From assembly GCA_036806345.1 (NCBI GenBank), contig DAIROT010000078.1:1-8096 (forward strand): DNA of 8,096 nucleotides, given 5' to 3'. Positions 1 through 5,423 of the stretch are shown here, piece by piece; position 1 is the first letter of the stretch; each line of letters opens with the position of its first letter. Position numbers and translations under genes: made by a program. The notes beneath the pieces are model-generated. The model saw only the letters and a list, made by a program, of their open reading frames with translations. It had not been told where the DNA came from and made no database searches. Source of the stretch: QHCF01 sp003244275 (lineage in GTDB: Bacteria; Actinomycetota; Acidimicrobiia; Acidimicrobiales; QHCF01).

Positions 1-1162
1 GTGCATGGTTCGGGGAATCGGCGTAGCGGACAGCGAGAGCACGTCCAGGTTGGCGCGCATCCGCTTCAGGCGCTCCTTCTGCATCACGCCGAAGCGCTGT
101 TCCTCGTCGATGATCAGCAGGCCCAGTCGCTTGAAGCGGACGTCCCTCTGCAGCAGGCGGTGGGTGCCGATGACGATGTCCACGGTCCCGGCCTTGAGTC
201 CGGCGATCGTCCGGTCCTGCTCCTCGTCGGTGCGAAAGCGGGAGAGCACCTCGACGGTGATGGGGAAGTTGCGAAGGCGCTCGGAGAAGACCAGGAAGTG
301 CTGCTGGCTGAGGACCGTGGTGGGGGCCAGCAGCGCCACCTGACGCCCGCTCATGACCGCCTTGAAGGCAGCCCGCAGAGCGATCTCAGTCTTGCCGAAG
401 CCGACGTCTCCGCAGAGCAGGCGGTCCATCGGACGTTCCGACTCCATGTCCGCCTTGACGTCGGCGAGAGCCTGCAGCTGGTCGGGCGTCTCCTCGTATG
501 GAAACGAGTCCTCCAGCTCCGCCTGCCAGGGCGTGTCGGCGGCGAAGGCGAAGCCGGGCCGCGCCTCACGCTGCGAGTACAGCTTCAACAGGTCCTCGGC
601 CACGTCCTGGACGTTCTTCTTGGCTCGCGAGCGGGCGCGCTCCCAATCGCCCGTGCCGAGGCGATGCAGCGGTGGTCCCTCCTCTGAGCCGCCGAGGTAC
701 TTCTGGACGCGGTCCAGGTTCTCGACCGGAACGAAGAGCTTGTCCTGGTCCGCGTACTCGAGTTCGAGATACTCGCGCTGTATGAGGCTGCCCGGGGAGT
801 CCGGGTCCTCTGAGTCCAGGAGCCGCATCCCATTGAAGCGAGCGATGCCGTGGTCGACGTGGACCACCAGCTCACCCGGCTGGTATTCAAGGTGCAGGGT
901 GGCCTCGCCGCGCGTCGTCCGCCGAGCCGGCCTCACGGCGGCTCGCCGGATGCGCCCGAAGAGCTCGGCGTCCGAATAGAGGTGGAAACCGGCGGCGGAG
1001 TTCGCCACACCGGCCGGCACGTCCACGTTCGCCCTCTTCAGGCCCGGGTCAAGCTCCAAGTCCACGTCCAGGTCGATCTCCGGCAGATCGGAATTCGTGG
1101 CGACGCCTGCCTCGCTCAACAGCGCGGCGACGCGATCCCCCTGCTCGCTGGCCAGGACGATG
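1..1162 (-). other. mfd: Mfd (transcription-repair coupling factor) segment: RNAP-interacting domain and first translocase lobe
   Basis: Mfd displaces RNA polymerase stalled at DNA lesions and recruits UvrA for nucleotide excision repair. In chimera numbering, a linker with SAAGFHLYSDAELFGR (about 255-270) precedes the CarD-like RNA-polymerase-interacting domain (about 294-350; VVHVDHGIARFNGM). After the LYSQRE linker and the FPYEETPDQ motif comes the SF2 translocase lobe: Walker A GDVGFGKTE (450-458, lysine 456), PTTVLSQQH, IGTHRLLQ, the DEEQ box (551-554) and motif III SATPIPRT (577-584). The window ends there, so translocase lobe 2 and the C-terminal domain lie to the left. The UvrB-like N-terminal module (about 400 residues or more in full Mfd) is missing because the frame switches to CoxM. 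All visible catalytic residues are intact. Confidence 0.95.
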
Positions 1163-1758
1163 GCCACCCCGACGGTGGCAAAGTCGCCCACCTTGCGCTC
1201 CAGCTTGAGGTAGGTGCCCGAGGGATTGGGACCGGGATCGAAGACCCGGGCCTCGATGGCCAGCTCGTCGGGCTCCAGGGCGGTGGTGAAGGGGCCCTGG
1301 AGGAACTCCCCGATCGGGATGCTCCGCCCGCCCCGGGTGCTCTTGGCCACCACCTCGCCTCCGAAGGCGAGCAGCACCGATGCCCAGTCGCCCTGGGGGT
1401 CGGCGTGACAGAGGGATCCGACGAAGGTCCCCTGGTTGCGGACGATGGGATCGGAGATCAGCGGGGCGGCGGCGGCCATGGTCGGATAGCGAGAGGCGAG
1501 CAGCTCGGACCGCTCCAGGGCCCGATTGCGGACCAGGGCGCCAACCCCTAGAGAGCCGTCGGCCTGCTGCATCTGATCGAGTCCTGGGACCCGGTTGATG
1601 TCGATGACAATGGCCGGCGTCGCGAACCTCAACTTCATGAGCGGAATAAGGCTCTGTCCCCCGGCCATGACCTTGGCCTCGTCAGCATGGTCGGCCAAGA
1701 GTGAAAGGGCCTCGTCGAGTGAGGTGGGGGCGAAGTACTCGAAGTCGGCCGGGAACAT
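1..1758 (-). CDS. In-frame CoxM (N-terminal) / Mfd (C-terminal) chimeric open frame, 3' end outside window
   Basis: Reading the minus strand from the ATG at 1758, I translated 586 codons to the window edge without a stop. Residues 1 to about 197 are a CoxM/CutM-type FAD-binding domain. From about residue 200 the protein is Mfd, the transcription-repair coupling factor. No known family joins these two. Each half lacks an essential part: CoxM lacks its C-terminal third, and Mfd lacks its N-terminal UvrB-like module. The start is well supported by an AGGAGGT Shine-Dalgarno sequence four bases upstream and by exact register with CoxM family positions. Alanine codons counted by hand are 23 GCC of 26 in the CoxM part but 22 GCC, 9 GCG and 6 GCT of 38 in the Mfd part, which hints at different origins. 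I read it as an assembly chimera or a recent rearrangement, not a functional fusion. Confidence 0.85.
   Translation of the reverse strand, partial: MFPADFEYFAPTSLDEALSLLADHADEAKVMAGGQSLIPLMKLRFATPAIVIDINRVPGLDQMQQADGSLGVGALVRNRALERSELLASRYPTMAAAAPLISDPIVRNQGTFVGSLCHADPQGDWASVLLAFGGEVVAKSTRGGRSIPIGEFLQGPFTTALEPDELAIEARVFDPGPNPSGTYLKLERKVGDFATVGVAIVLASEQGDRVAALLSEAGVATNSDLPEIDLDVDLELDPGLKRANVDVPAGVANSAAGFHLYSDAELFGRIRRAAVRPARRTTRGEATLHLEYQPGELVVHVDHGIARFNGMRLLDSEDPDSPGSLIQREYLELEYADQDKLFVPVENLDRVQKYLGGSEEGPPLHRLGTGDWERARSRAKKNVQDVAEDLLKLYSQREARPGFAFAADTPWQAELEDSFPYEETPDQLQALADVKADMESERPMDRLLCGDVGFGKTEIALRAAFKAVMSGRQVALLAPTTVLSQQHFLVFSERLRNFPITVEVLSRFRTDEEQDRTIAGLKAGTVDIVIGTHRLLQRDVRFKRLGLLIIDEEQRFGVMQKERLKRMRANLDVLSLSATPIPRTMH
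1145..1176 (-). other. Junction between coxM-derived and mfd-derived sequence
   Basis: Family resemblance changes within about ten codons. KVGDFATVGVA is CoxM, while LASEQGDRVAALLSEAG reads as the Mfd segment just before its polymerase-interacting domain. The codons for VAIV in between would suit either family, so short shared sequence may hide the exact breakpoint. No transposon end, inverted repeat or N run marks it. The window given is my estimate of the breakpoint. Confidence 0.7.
1163..1758 (-). other. coxM: CoxM-like FAD-binding segment (truncated medium subunit of a CO-dehydrogenase/xanthine-oxidase-type Mo hydroxylase)
   Basis: In intact enzymes the medium subunit binds FAD and passes electrons from the iron-sulfur subunit (CoxS) to the acceptor, while CoxL holds the Mo site. 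Here residues 32-36 read AGGQS and residues 111-114 read TFVG. They fall at the same positions as the FAD-binding motifs AGGHS and TIGG known from Oligotropha CutM. The stretch SLCHADPQGDW (115-125) and the end motif KVGDFATVGVA (189-199) are also typical. The family is about 280-300 residues long, so about a third is missing, including the C-terminal domain. The substrate cannot be assigned because coxL is absent: CO dehydrogenase, a form-II Cox enzyme or another Mo hydroxylase are all possible. The upstream VWA and MoxR genes are its normal partners. Confidence 0.85.
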
Positions 1759-1762
1759 CGTG

Positions 1763-1769
1763 ACCTCCT
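1763..1769 (-). promoter_or_regulatory. Shine-Dalgarno of the coxM start
   Basis: The minus strand reads AGGAGGT followed by CACG and then the ATG. This near-perfect anti-16S match with short spacing fixes the start at 1758 and suggests efficient translation of coxM. Confidence 0.7.
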
Positions 1770-1786
1770 GTGACGCTGGGAAACCA

Positions 1787-1816
1787 ACTTTAGAGCGTTC
1801 CTACCGGCGGGGTCAA
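1787..1816 (-). promoter_or_regulatory. Possible sigma-70-type promoter before coxM, with duplicated TTGACC
   Basis: On the minus strand TTGACC (1811-1816) lies 18 nt before TAAAGT (1787-1792). These are 5/6 and 4/6 matches to the -35 and -10 consensus. A second TTGACC sits 21 nt further upstream (1832-1837), two helical turns away, and could be part of a direct-repeat operator. It lies in the 107-nt gap between the VWA gene and coxM, which suggests coxM may have its own promoter as well as read-through. This rests on consensus matching only. Confidence 0.3.
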
Positions 1817-1865
1817 CGCGCTCGTGCTGTCGGTCAATGGCCCTGCATTCGCTGGCTAAAATGCC

Positions 1866-3200
1866 CTACTTACCGGTATATGCCGCTTGACGCCCCCGGT
1901 CGGTGGCCCACGCCAGCTTGGGCAACAGCGCCGCCAGGGACTCCAGACTGGACAGGTCGTGGCCCGAGAGGAACAGGTCCACGAACGGCAGAGCGGCGCT
2001 CATGCCGGCCGCCAGCGGTTCGTATCGGGGGTCGGCCTTGAGCGGGTTGACCCACACGACGCGGTAGGCCAGGCGGCCCAACCTGGCCATCTGGGTGGCC
2101 AGCACCTCGGGATCGCCCCGCTCCAGGCCGTCGGAGCAGATGACGACGACCGCCCCTCGGGCCAGGCCGCGAGAGGCCCAGACCCTGAGGAAGCTGGCCA
2201 GCGAGTCTCCTATCCGAGTGCCCCCCTCCCAGTCCACGACGGCATCGGCGGCACGGGCCAGGGCCTGGTCGGGCCGGCGCTGCTGGAGCTGCTGGGTCAC
2301 CCGGGTGAGGCGGGTGCCAAAGCAGAAGACCTCGGTGGCGCCGGCTCTGCCCGAGGCGGCCGAACGGCCGGCTCTGCCCGAGGCGGCCGACTGGCCGACT
2401 GTGGCCGAGGCGGCCGACTGGCCGACTGTGGCCGAGGCGGCCGACTGGCCGGAGGTGGCCGAGGCGGCCGACTGGCCGGAGGTGGCCGAGGCGGCCGAGT
2501 GGCAGAATTGGAGCAGGGCCCGGGAGTAGCCGGCCATGGATCCCGACACGTCGAGGATGAGCACCAGCCGTCGGGGTCGGGCCCGGCGGGCTCTGCGGGC
2601 CTGGTCCAGCAGCTCTCCGTGGCTGCGCAGCGAGCGGCGGATGGTACGGCGAAGGTCCAGGTACCGTCCCTTGGGGGCGGGCCGGGTGCGCCGCACGCGG
2701 CGTCGGGGCAGGTCGAGGCGCAGATGGGACATGAGCACCTGCAGGCGGGCCAGCTCTTCGGGGGTGCAGTCGGCGAAGCGCTTGGATCGCAGGGCCTCGG
2801 CGCTGGACGCCATCAGCCCCACGCTGGTCGAGTCGTGGTCGGCCGGGACGACCCGGCTGACGGTAGGGCCGGTGGCCAACTCCGCCTTGGGCCTGGAAAC
2901 CTCCCCGCTGGCGTGGATGGCCATGGCCTGTCCGGCGCCGGCGAACCAGCGCCCGAAGACCCGGTCGTAGATGGCCACGTCCTCCCGGCGAGCCACCAGG
3001 CAGGCTCGGCCGGCCCAGTACATGTCCTGGGTGTCGGTCGGGGCGAGTCGGGCCGCGGCCTGGGCGTAGCTGACCAGCTGGTCGGTGCCCACCGTCATCC
3101 CCTCCCGGCGCAGCTCCCGGCCGAAGCCGACCAGGGCAGAGACCAGCTCGACCCCCGAGGGCGCCGGTGGCGTGGCTGACCCGGACGGCGACGATGTCAT
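1866..3200 (-). CDS. coxE: CoxE-like VWA-domain protein (MoxR partner)
   Basis: This 444-residue protein resembles CoxE, the von Willebrand A protein that works with the MoxR ATPase CoxD in maturing the Mo hydroxylase active site. The N-terminal helical region (about 16-90, with LVSALVGFGRELRREGM and REDVAIYDRVFGRWF) is typical of CoxE. The VWA domain starts near residue 210 with the metal-ion-dependent adhesion motif DVSGSM (D217, S219, S221), completed by T328 in GGTRIG and D357 in SDGLERGD, so metal binding looks intact. Between helix 1 and the next strand (EVFCFGTRLTRV) there is a 54-residue insertion of six nonapeptide repeats, and without it the protein would be about 390 residues. I start at 3200 because CoxE similarity begins soon after and a purine-rich AGGGTGG lies upstream. 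A frame reading further upstream crosses the assembly gap. No signal peptide is seen, so it is probably cytoplasmic. Confidence 0.85.
   Translation of the reverse strand: MTSSPSGSATPPAPSGVELVSALVGFGRELRREGMTVGTDQLVSYAQAAARLAPTDTQDMYWAGRACLVARREDVAIYDRVFGRWFAGAGQAMAIHASGEVSRPKAELATGPTVSRVVPADHDSTSVGLMASSAEALRSKRFADCTPEELARLQVLMSHLRLDLPRRRVRRTRPAPKGRYLDLRRTIRRSLRSHGELLDQARRARRARPRRLVLILDVSGSMAGYSRALLQFCHSAASATSGQSAASATSGQSAASATVGQSAASATVGQSAASGRAGRSAASGRAGATEVFCFGTRLTRVTQQLQQRRPDQALARAADAVVDWEGGTRIGDSLASFLRVWASRGLARGAVVVICSDGLERGDPEVLATQMARLGRLAYRVVWVNPLKADPRYEPLAAGMSAALPFVDLFLSGHDLSSLESLAALLPKLAWATDRGRQAAYTGK
2337..2498 (-). repeat. Six tandem 27-nt repeats (minisatellite) inside the VWA coding sequence
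   Basis: The core GAGGCGGCC (plus strand) recurs at 2353, 2380, 2407, 2434, 2461 and 2488, exactly 27 nt apart. Each unit encodes nine residues: two of SAASATSGQ, two of SAASATVGQ, then SAASGRAGR and SAASGRAGA (residues 235-288 of the VWA protein). Units are near-identical in neighbouring pairs, which suggests stepwise duplication. The period keeps the frame, so copy-number change would be tolerated. Copy number could also be wrong because short reads collapse such arrays. Confidence 0.95.
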
Positions 3201-3235
3201 GGAGGCCACCCTGACGGCGACAGGACTCGTTCTCG

Positions 3236-3245
3236 NNNNNNNNNN
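3236..3245. other. Assembly gap (10 N)
   Basis: Ten undetermined bases separate the moxR end from the VWA start. A fixed run of 10 is usually a scaffolding placeholder, so the true distance is unknown. No coding frame with recognisable similarity crosses it. The known flanks (3201-3235 and 3246-3310) look non-coding. Confidence 0.95.
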
Positions 3246-3310
3246 GGACCGCTTTGCCCACAAGACTGCCAGAGATGGTCCAAAGAATGAGCAGCTCGAG
3301 GACCCTGGCG

Positions 3311-4183
3311 TCACGGGCCCACGATCTGGGCCAGGTGCTGGCGGACTACCTCTTGGTCGTCATGGTCCTTGATGACCGCTCCCATGGTGTCCTCGGCCAG
3401 GTCCGCCTCGAGTGAGGTGGCTCCCAGCAGGGACAGGGCATTGGCCCAGTCGATGGTCTCGGCCACCCCCGGTCGCTTGGCTAGGTCGAGGCCGCGCAAC
3501 CCGGCCACCGCCTCGGCCACCTTGGCGGCCAGCTCGGGTAGCACCTCGGGGGCCCGCACCCGTACTATCTCCACTTCGCGGGCTAGGCTGGGGTAGTCGA
3601 TCCAGTGGTATAGGCAGCGCCGTTTGAGGGCATCGTGGAGCTCTCGGGTCCGGTTGGAGGTAACCACCACGGCCGGCGGTGACTCGGCCCTGATCGTGCC
3701 TATCTCGGGCACCGTCACCTGGAAGTCTGACAACACCTCCAGCAGGAAGGCCTCGAACTCGTCGTCCGCCCGGTCGATCTCGTCTATCAGCAGCACCGCC
3801 TCCGGGCCGGCCCGGAGGGCCCTCAGCAGGGGCCGTTCGACCAGGAAGCGAGGGCCGAAGAGCTCTTCCACCGCCTGGTCGTCAGCCGCCGCTCGCTCCG
3901 ACAGGGCTCGGATGTGCAGCAACTGGCGGGCATAGTCCCATTCGTACAGGGCCTGACTGGCGTCGATGCCCTCATAGCACTGGAGACGGATCAGCTCCAC
4001 GCCGAAGGCTGCGGCCAGGGCCTTGGCTGCCTCGGTCTTGCCCACCCCGGCCTCACCTTCCAACAGCAGGGGACGGTGCAGGGAGAGGGAGAGGAACATC
4101 GCGGTCGACAGGCCGCGATCGGCCAGGTACGCCTGGTCTCGAAGGACCGTGCCGAGCTCAGCCGGAGAGCTGGGACGTGGCAT
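3311..4183 (-). CDS. coxD: CoxD-like MoxR-family AAA+ ATPase
   Basis: This 290-residue protein is a MoxR-type AAA+ ATPase of the CoxD branch. In Oligotropha, CoxD is needed to insert sulfur and copper at the CO dehydrogenase active site, probably by remodelling the apoenzyme. Seen here: Walker A GEAGVGKT (43-50, lysine 49), the CoxD-type stretch LQCYEGIDASQALYEWDY (67-84), Walker B VLLIDEID (130-137), sensor-1 TSN (175-177, asparagine 177), and arginines 188-189 in ALKRRC as arginine-finger/sensor candidates. The start gives the normal family N-terminus (ADRGLSTAMFLSLSLHRPLLLEGE). No Shine-Dalgarno is visible. A TACGCT element 8 nt upstream of the ATG would fit leaderless transcription. It lies upstream of the VWA gene on the same strand across the assembly gap, and the two most likely work as a pair. 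Confidence 0.92.
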   Translation of the reverse strand: MPRPSSPAELGTVLRDQAYLADRGLSTAMFLSLSLHRPLLLEGEAGVGKTEAAKALAAAFGVELIRLQCYEGIDASQALYEWDYARQLLHIRALSERAAADDQAVEELFGPRFLVERPLLRALRAGPEAVLLIDEIDRADDEFEAFLLEVLSDFQVTVPEIGTIRAESPPAVVVTSNRTRELHDALKRRCLYHWIDYPSLAREVEIVRVRAPEVLPELAAKVAEAVAGLRGLDLAKRPGVAETIDWANALSLLGATSLEADLAEDTMGAVIKDHDDQEVVRQHLAQIVGP

Positions 4184-4277
4184 GGAGCGGTAGCGTAACG
4201 GCCGCGTCCGCCAGTTTGGGTGGTGGCCGAATGGGTAGCGTCAATAGAGATGGCAGAGCAAGTGGAGGTAACCCCAG
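4184..4277. promoter_or_regulatory. Divergent intergenic region between moxR and the zinc-ribbon/YbjQ operon
   Basis: These 94 nt must hold the starts of both divergent units. On the minus strand TACGCT (4192-4197, a TAnnnT -10 form) ends 8 nt before the moxR ATG, consistent with a leaderless message. On the plus strand GGAGGT (4264-4269) sits 8 nt before the zinc-ribbon ATG. I find no well-spaced -35/-10 pair for the plus-strand operon and no clear palindromic operator. Confidence 0.4.
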
Positions 4278-4565
4278 ATGGCTGAGCACGAGTGTCCCAG
4301 TTGTGGCGAGGTGGTGCCGAGTGAGATCGGCCAGCACGCCGACAATCTCCTCAGCGGGACGGCGTCCTGCCCCCACTGTGGGAAAGAGGTCACTCTGGAG
4401 ACCGACGCCTCAGCGGGCGGTGCCTCAGCGGGCGGCGGCCCAGCAACCAGCGACTTTGAGACGGCCGAGGCCGCCCCGCCTGGTCGCAGCGAGGACGCCG
4501 AATCGTTCTCTGGCCATGAGGACGCGGCTGGTCTGGCCCAGGAGCTGCGCGACAAGCCCCAGTAA
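4278..4565 (+). CDS. Small zinc-ribbon protein with acidic low-complexity tail
   Basis: This 95-residue protein is first in the plus-strand operon. Two CxxC knuckles (C6-P-S-C9 and C31-P-H-C34), both of the CPxCG type, are spaced for one zinc ribbon over residues 1-38. The rest is Ala/Gly/Ser and acidic, probably disordered, and includes a directly repeated five-residue unit (ASAGG) from a 15-nt duplication. The start is supported by GGAGGT 8 nt upstream. Such ribbons act in protein or nucleic-acid binding, and the sequence gives no enzymatic role. The short 33-nt spacer to the next gene suggests co-transcription with the YbjQ-like paralogues, possibly as a metal-binding or adaptor partner. 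That link is inferred from position only. I do not recognise the exact family. Confidence 0.8.
   Translation: MAEHECPSCGEVVPSEIGQHADNLLSGTASCPHCGKEVTLETDASAGGASAGGGPATSDFETAEAAPPGRSEDAESFSGHEDAAGLAQELRDKPQ
4407..4436 (+). repeat. 15-nt direct tandem duplication in the zinc-ribbon tail
   Basis: Two adjacent copies of GCCTCAGCGGGCGG plus T or C encode ASAGG twice. The duplication is in frame and lies in the low-complexity linker. Confidence 0.85.
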
Positions 4566-4583
4566 GCTGGGCCGATTGCCACT

Positions 4584-4590
4584 GAAGGAG
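4584..4590 (+). promoter_or_regulatory. Ribosome binding site fixing a GTG start
   Basis: GAAGGAG lies 8 nt before the GTG at 4599. The next in-frame ATG falls inside the conserved domain, so the GTG is preferred. Confidence 0.65.
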
Positions 4591-4598
4591 ATGCGCCA

Positions 4599-5423
4599 GT
4601 GACTCAAATCGATGCTGTCTCAGTCGGACTGCCGCCCGATGCGCTTCGCCGCCTGGGGGAGCTGGAGTCGGTCGACGGCCGCCCTGCCCTGTTCACCAGC
4701 GACTTGTCGGTCAACGAGTTCCTGTTGGTGAAGGAGGCCGGCTTCGACCCGAGGGGCCTGGTATTCGGGAGCTCGATCTACCACATCGGCCTCCAGCGCA
4801 AGTCGTGGTCCAAGAGCTTGGAGCTGGAAACCCTTTCTCAGGCCATGTACACGGCCAGAGAGCTGGCCATGTCCCGCATGGAGGCCGAGGCAGACGTGTT
4901 GGGTGCCGATGGCATCGTCGGTGTCCGCCTCGACATCAACTTCTACGACTGGGGCAAGCACTCGGCCGAGTTCATCGCCATCGGCACGGCGGTGTCGGCC
5001 TCCGAGCCGGGCGGAAGCTGGCGGACCAAGTTGGCCAAGCCGTTCACCAGCGACCTGTCGGGCCAGGACTTCTGGACCCTGGTCCAGGCTGGCTATGCCC
5101 CCTTGGGTCTGGTGATGGGGACCTGCGTCTACCACGTTGCCCACCAGGGGATGGGCCAGGCCATTGGCACTGTCGGGCAGAACACCGAGATGGCTAACTT
5201 CACTCAGGCCCTCTATGAGGCCCGGGAGCTGGCCATGGAACGAATGCAGTCCGAGGCCGAGGCACTCGACGCCGAGGGGATAGTGGGCGTACAGCTGATC
5301 GAGAAGTCCCACTTCTGGGGCAGCCACGTGATCGAGTTCCTGGCCGTGGGTACGGCGGTGCGCCCCCTGCGGCGGGACCACGTCATCGCCCAGCCGCAAA
5401 TGGTCATCTCCCTGGATCGCTGA
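4599..5423 (+). CDS. Tandem YbjQ/UPF0145-like domain protein, paralogue 1
   Basis: This 274-residue protein carries two related domains, about 31-132 and 148-254. Each runs from (F)TSDLS through GLVxGxxxYHv, a helix with ARELAMxRM, then GIVGV, and ends at GTAV. This order (small strand core, one long helix rich in A-RE-A, a (G)AxGIVGV strand, final GTAV) resembles the YbjQ/UPF0145 family (PF01906, described as putative heavy-metal-binding), which usually has one ~105-residue domain and forms oligomers. The assignment is by eye and remote. Histidines recur at YH (61-62) and in WGKH/WGSH before the last strand of each domain, and could bind metal. A short tail ends PQMVISLDR. No signal peptide or membrane segment is seen. 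The start is GTG. The stop overlaps the next start by one base (TGATG). Confidence 0.8.
   Translation: MTQIDAVSVGLPPDALRRLGELESVDGRPALFTSDLSVNEFLLVKEAGFDPRGLVFGSSIYHIGLQRKSWSKSLELETLSQAMYTARELAMSRMEAEADVLGADGIVGVRLDINFYDWGKHSAEFIAIGTAVSASEPGGSWRTKLAKPFTSDLSGQDFWTLVQAGYAPLGLVMGTCVYHVAHQGMGQAIGTVGQNTEMANFTQALYEARELAMERMQSEAEALDAEGIVGVQLIEKSHFWGSHVIEFLAVGTAVRPLRRDHVIAQPQMVISLDR

Noticed and set aside
1..1551. Several plus-strand open frames (1-687, 353-979, 850-1551)
   Set aside because: They are antisense to CoxM/Mfd, whose motifs are unmistakable on the minus strand, and their products are low-complexity.
2337..2498. CRISPR-like array from regular 27-nt spacing
   Set aside because: The whole 27-nt unit repeats with no unique spacers, and it is in frame inside a coding sequence.
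1887..3179. 430-codon plus-strand open frame antisense to the VWA gene
   Set aside because: Its product is low-complexity Gly/Arg/His-rich with no domain. The minus frame has a clear CoxE protein with all MIDAS residues, and high GC explains the long antisense frame.
3201..3314. N-terminal extension of the VWA protein through the N run to an ATG at 3314
   Set aside because: The reading frame across N bases is meaningless. The extra residues overlap the moxR stop and have no family resemblance.
4213..4244. TTGACG upstream of moxR as a -35 element
   Set aside because: No acceptable -10 lies at 16-18 nt. The nearest AT-containing element is 20 nt away.
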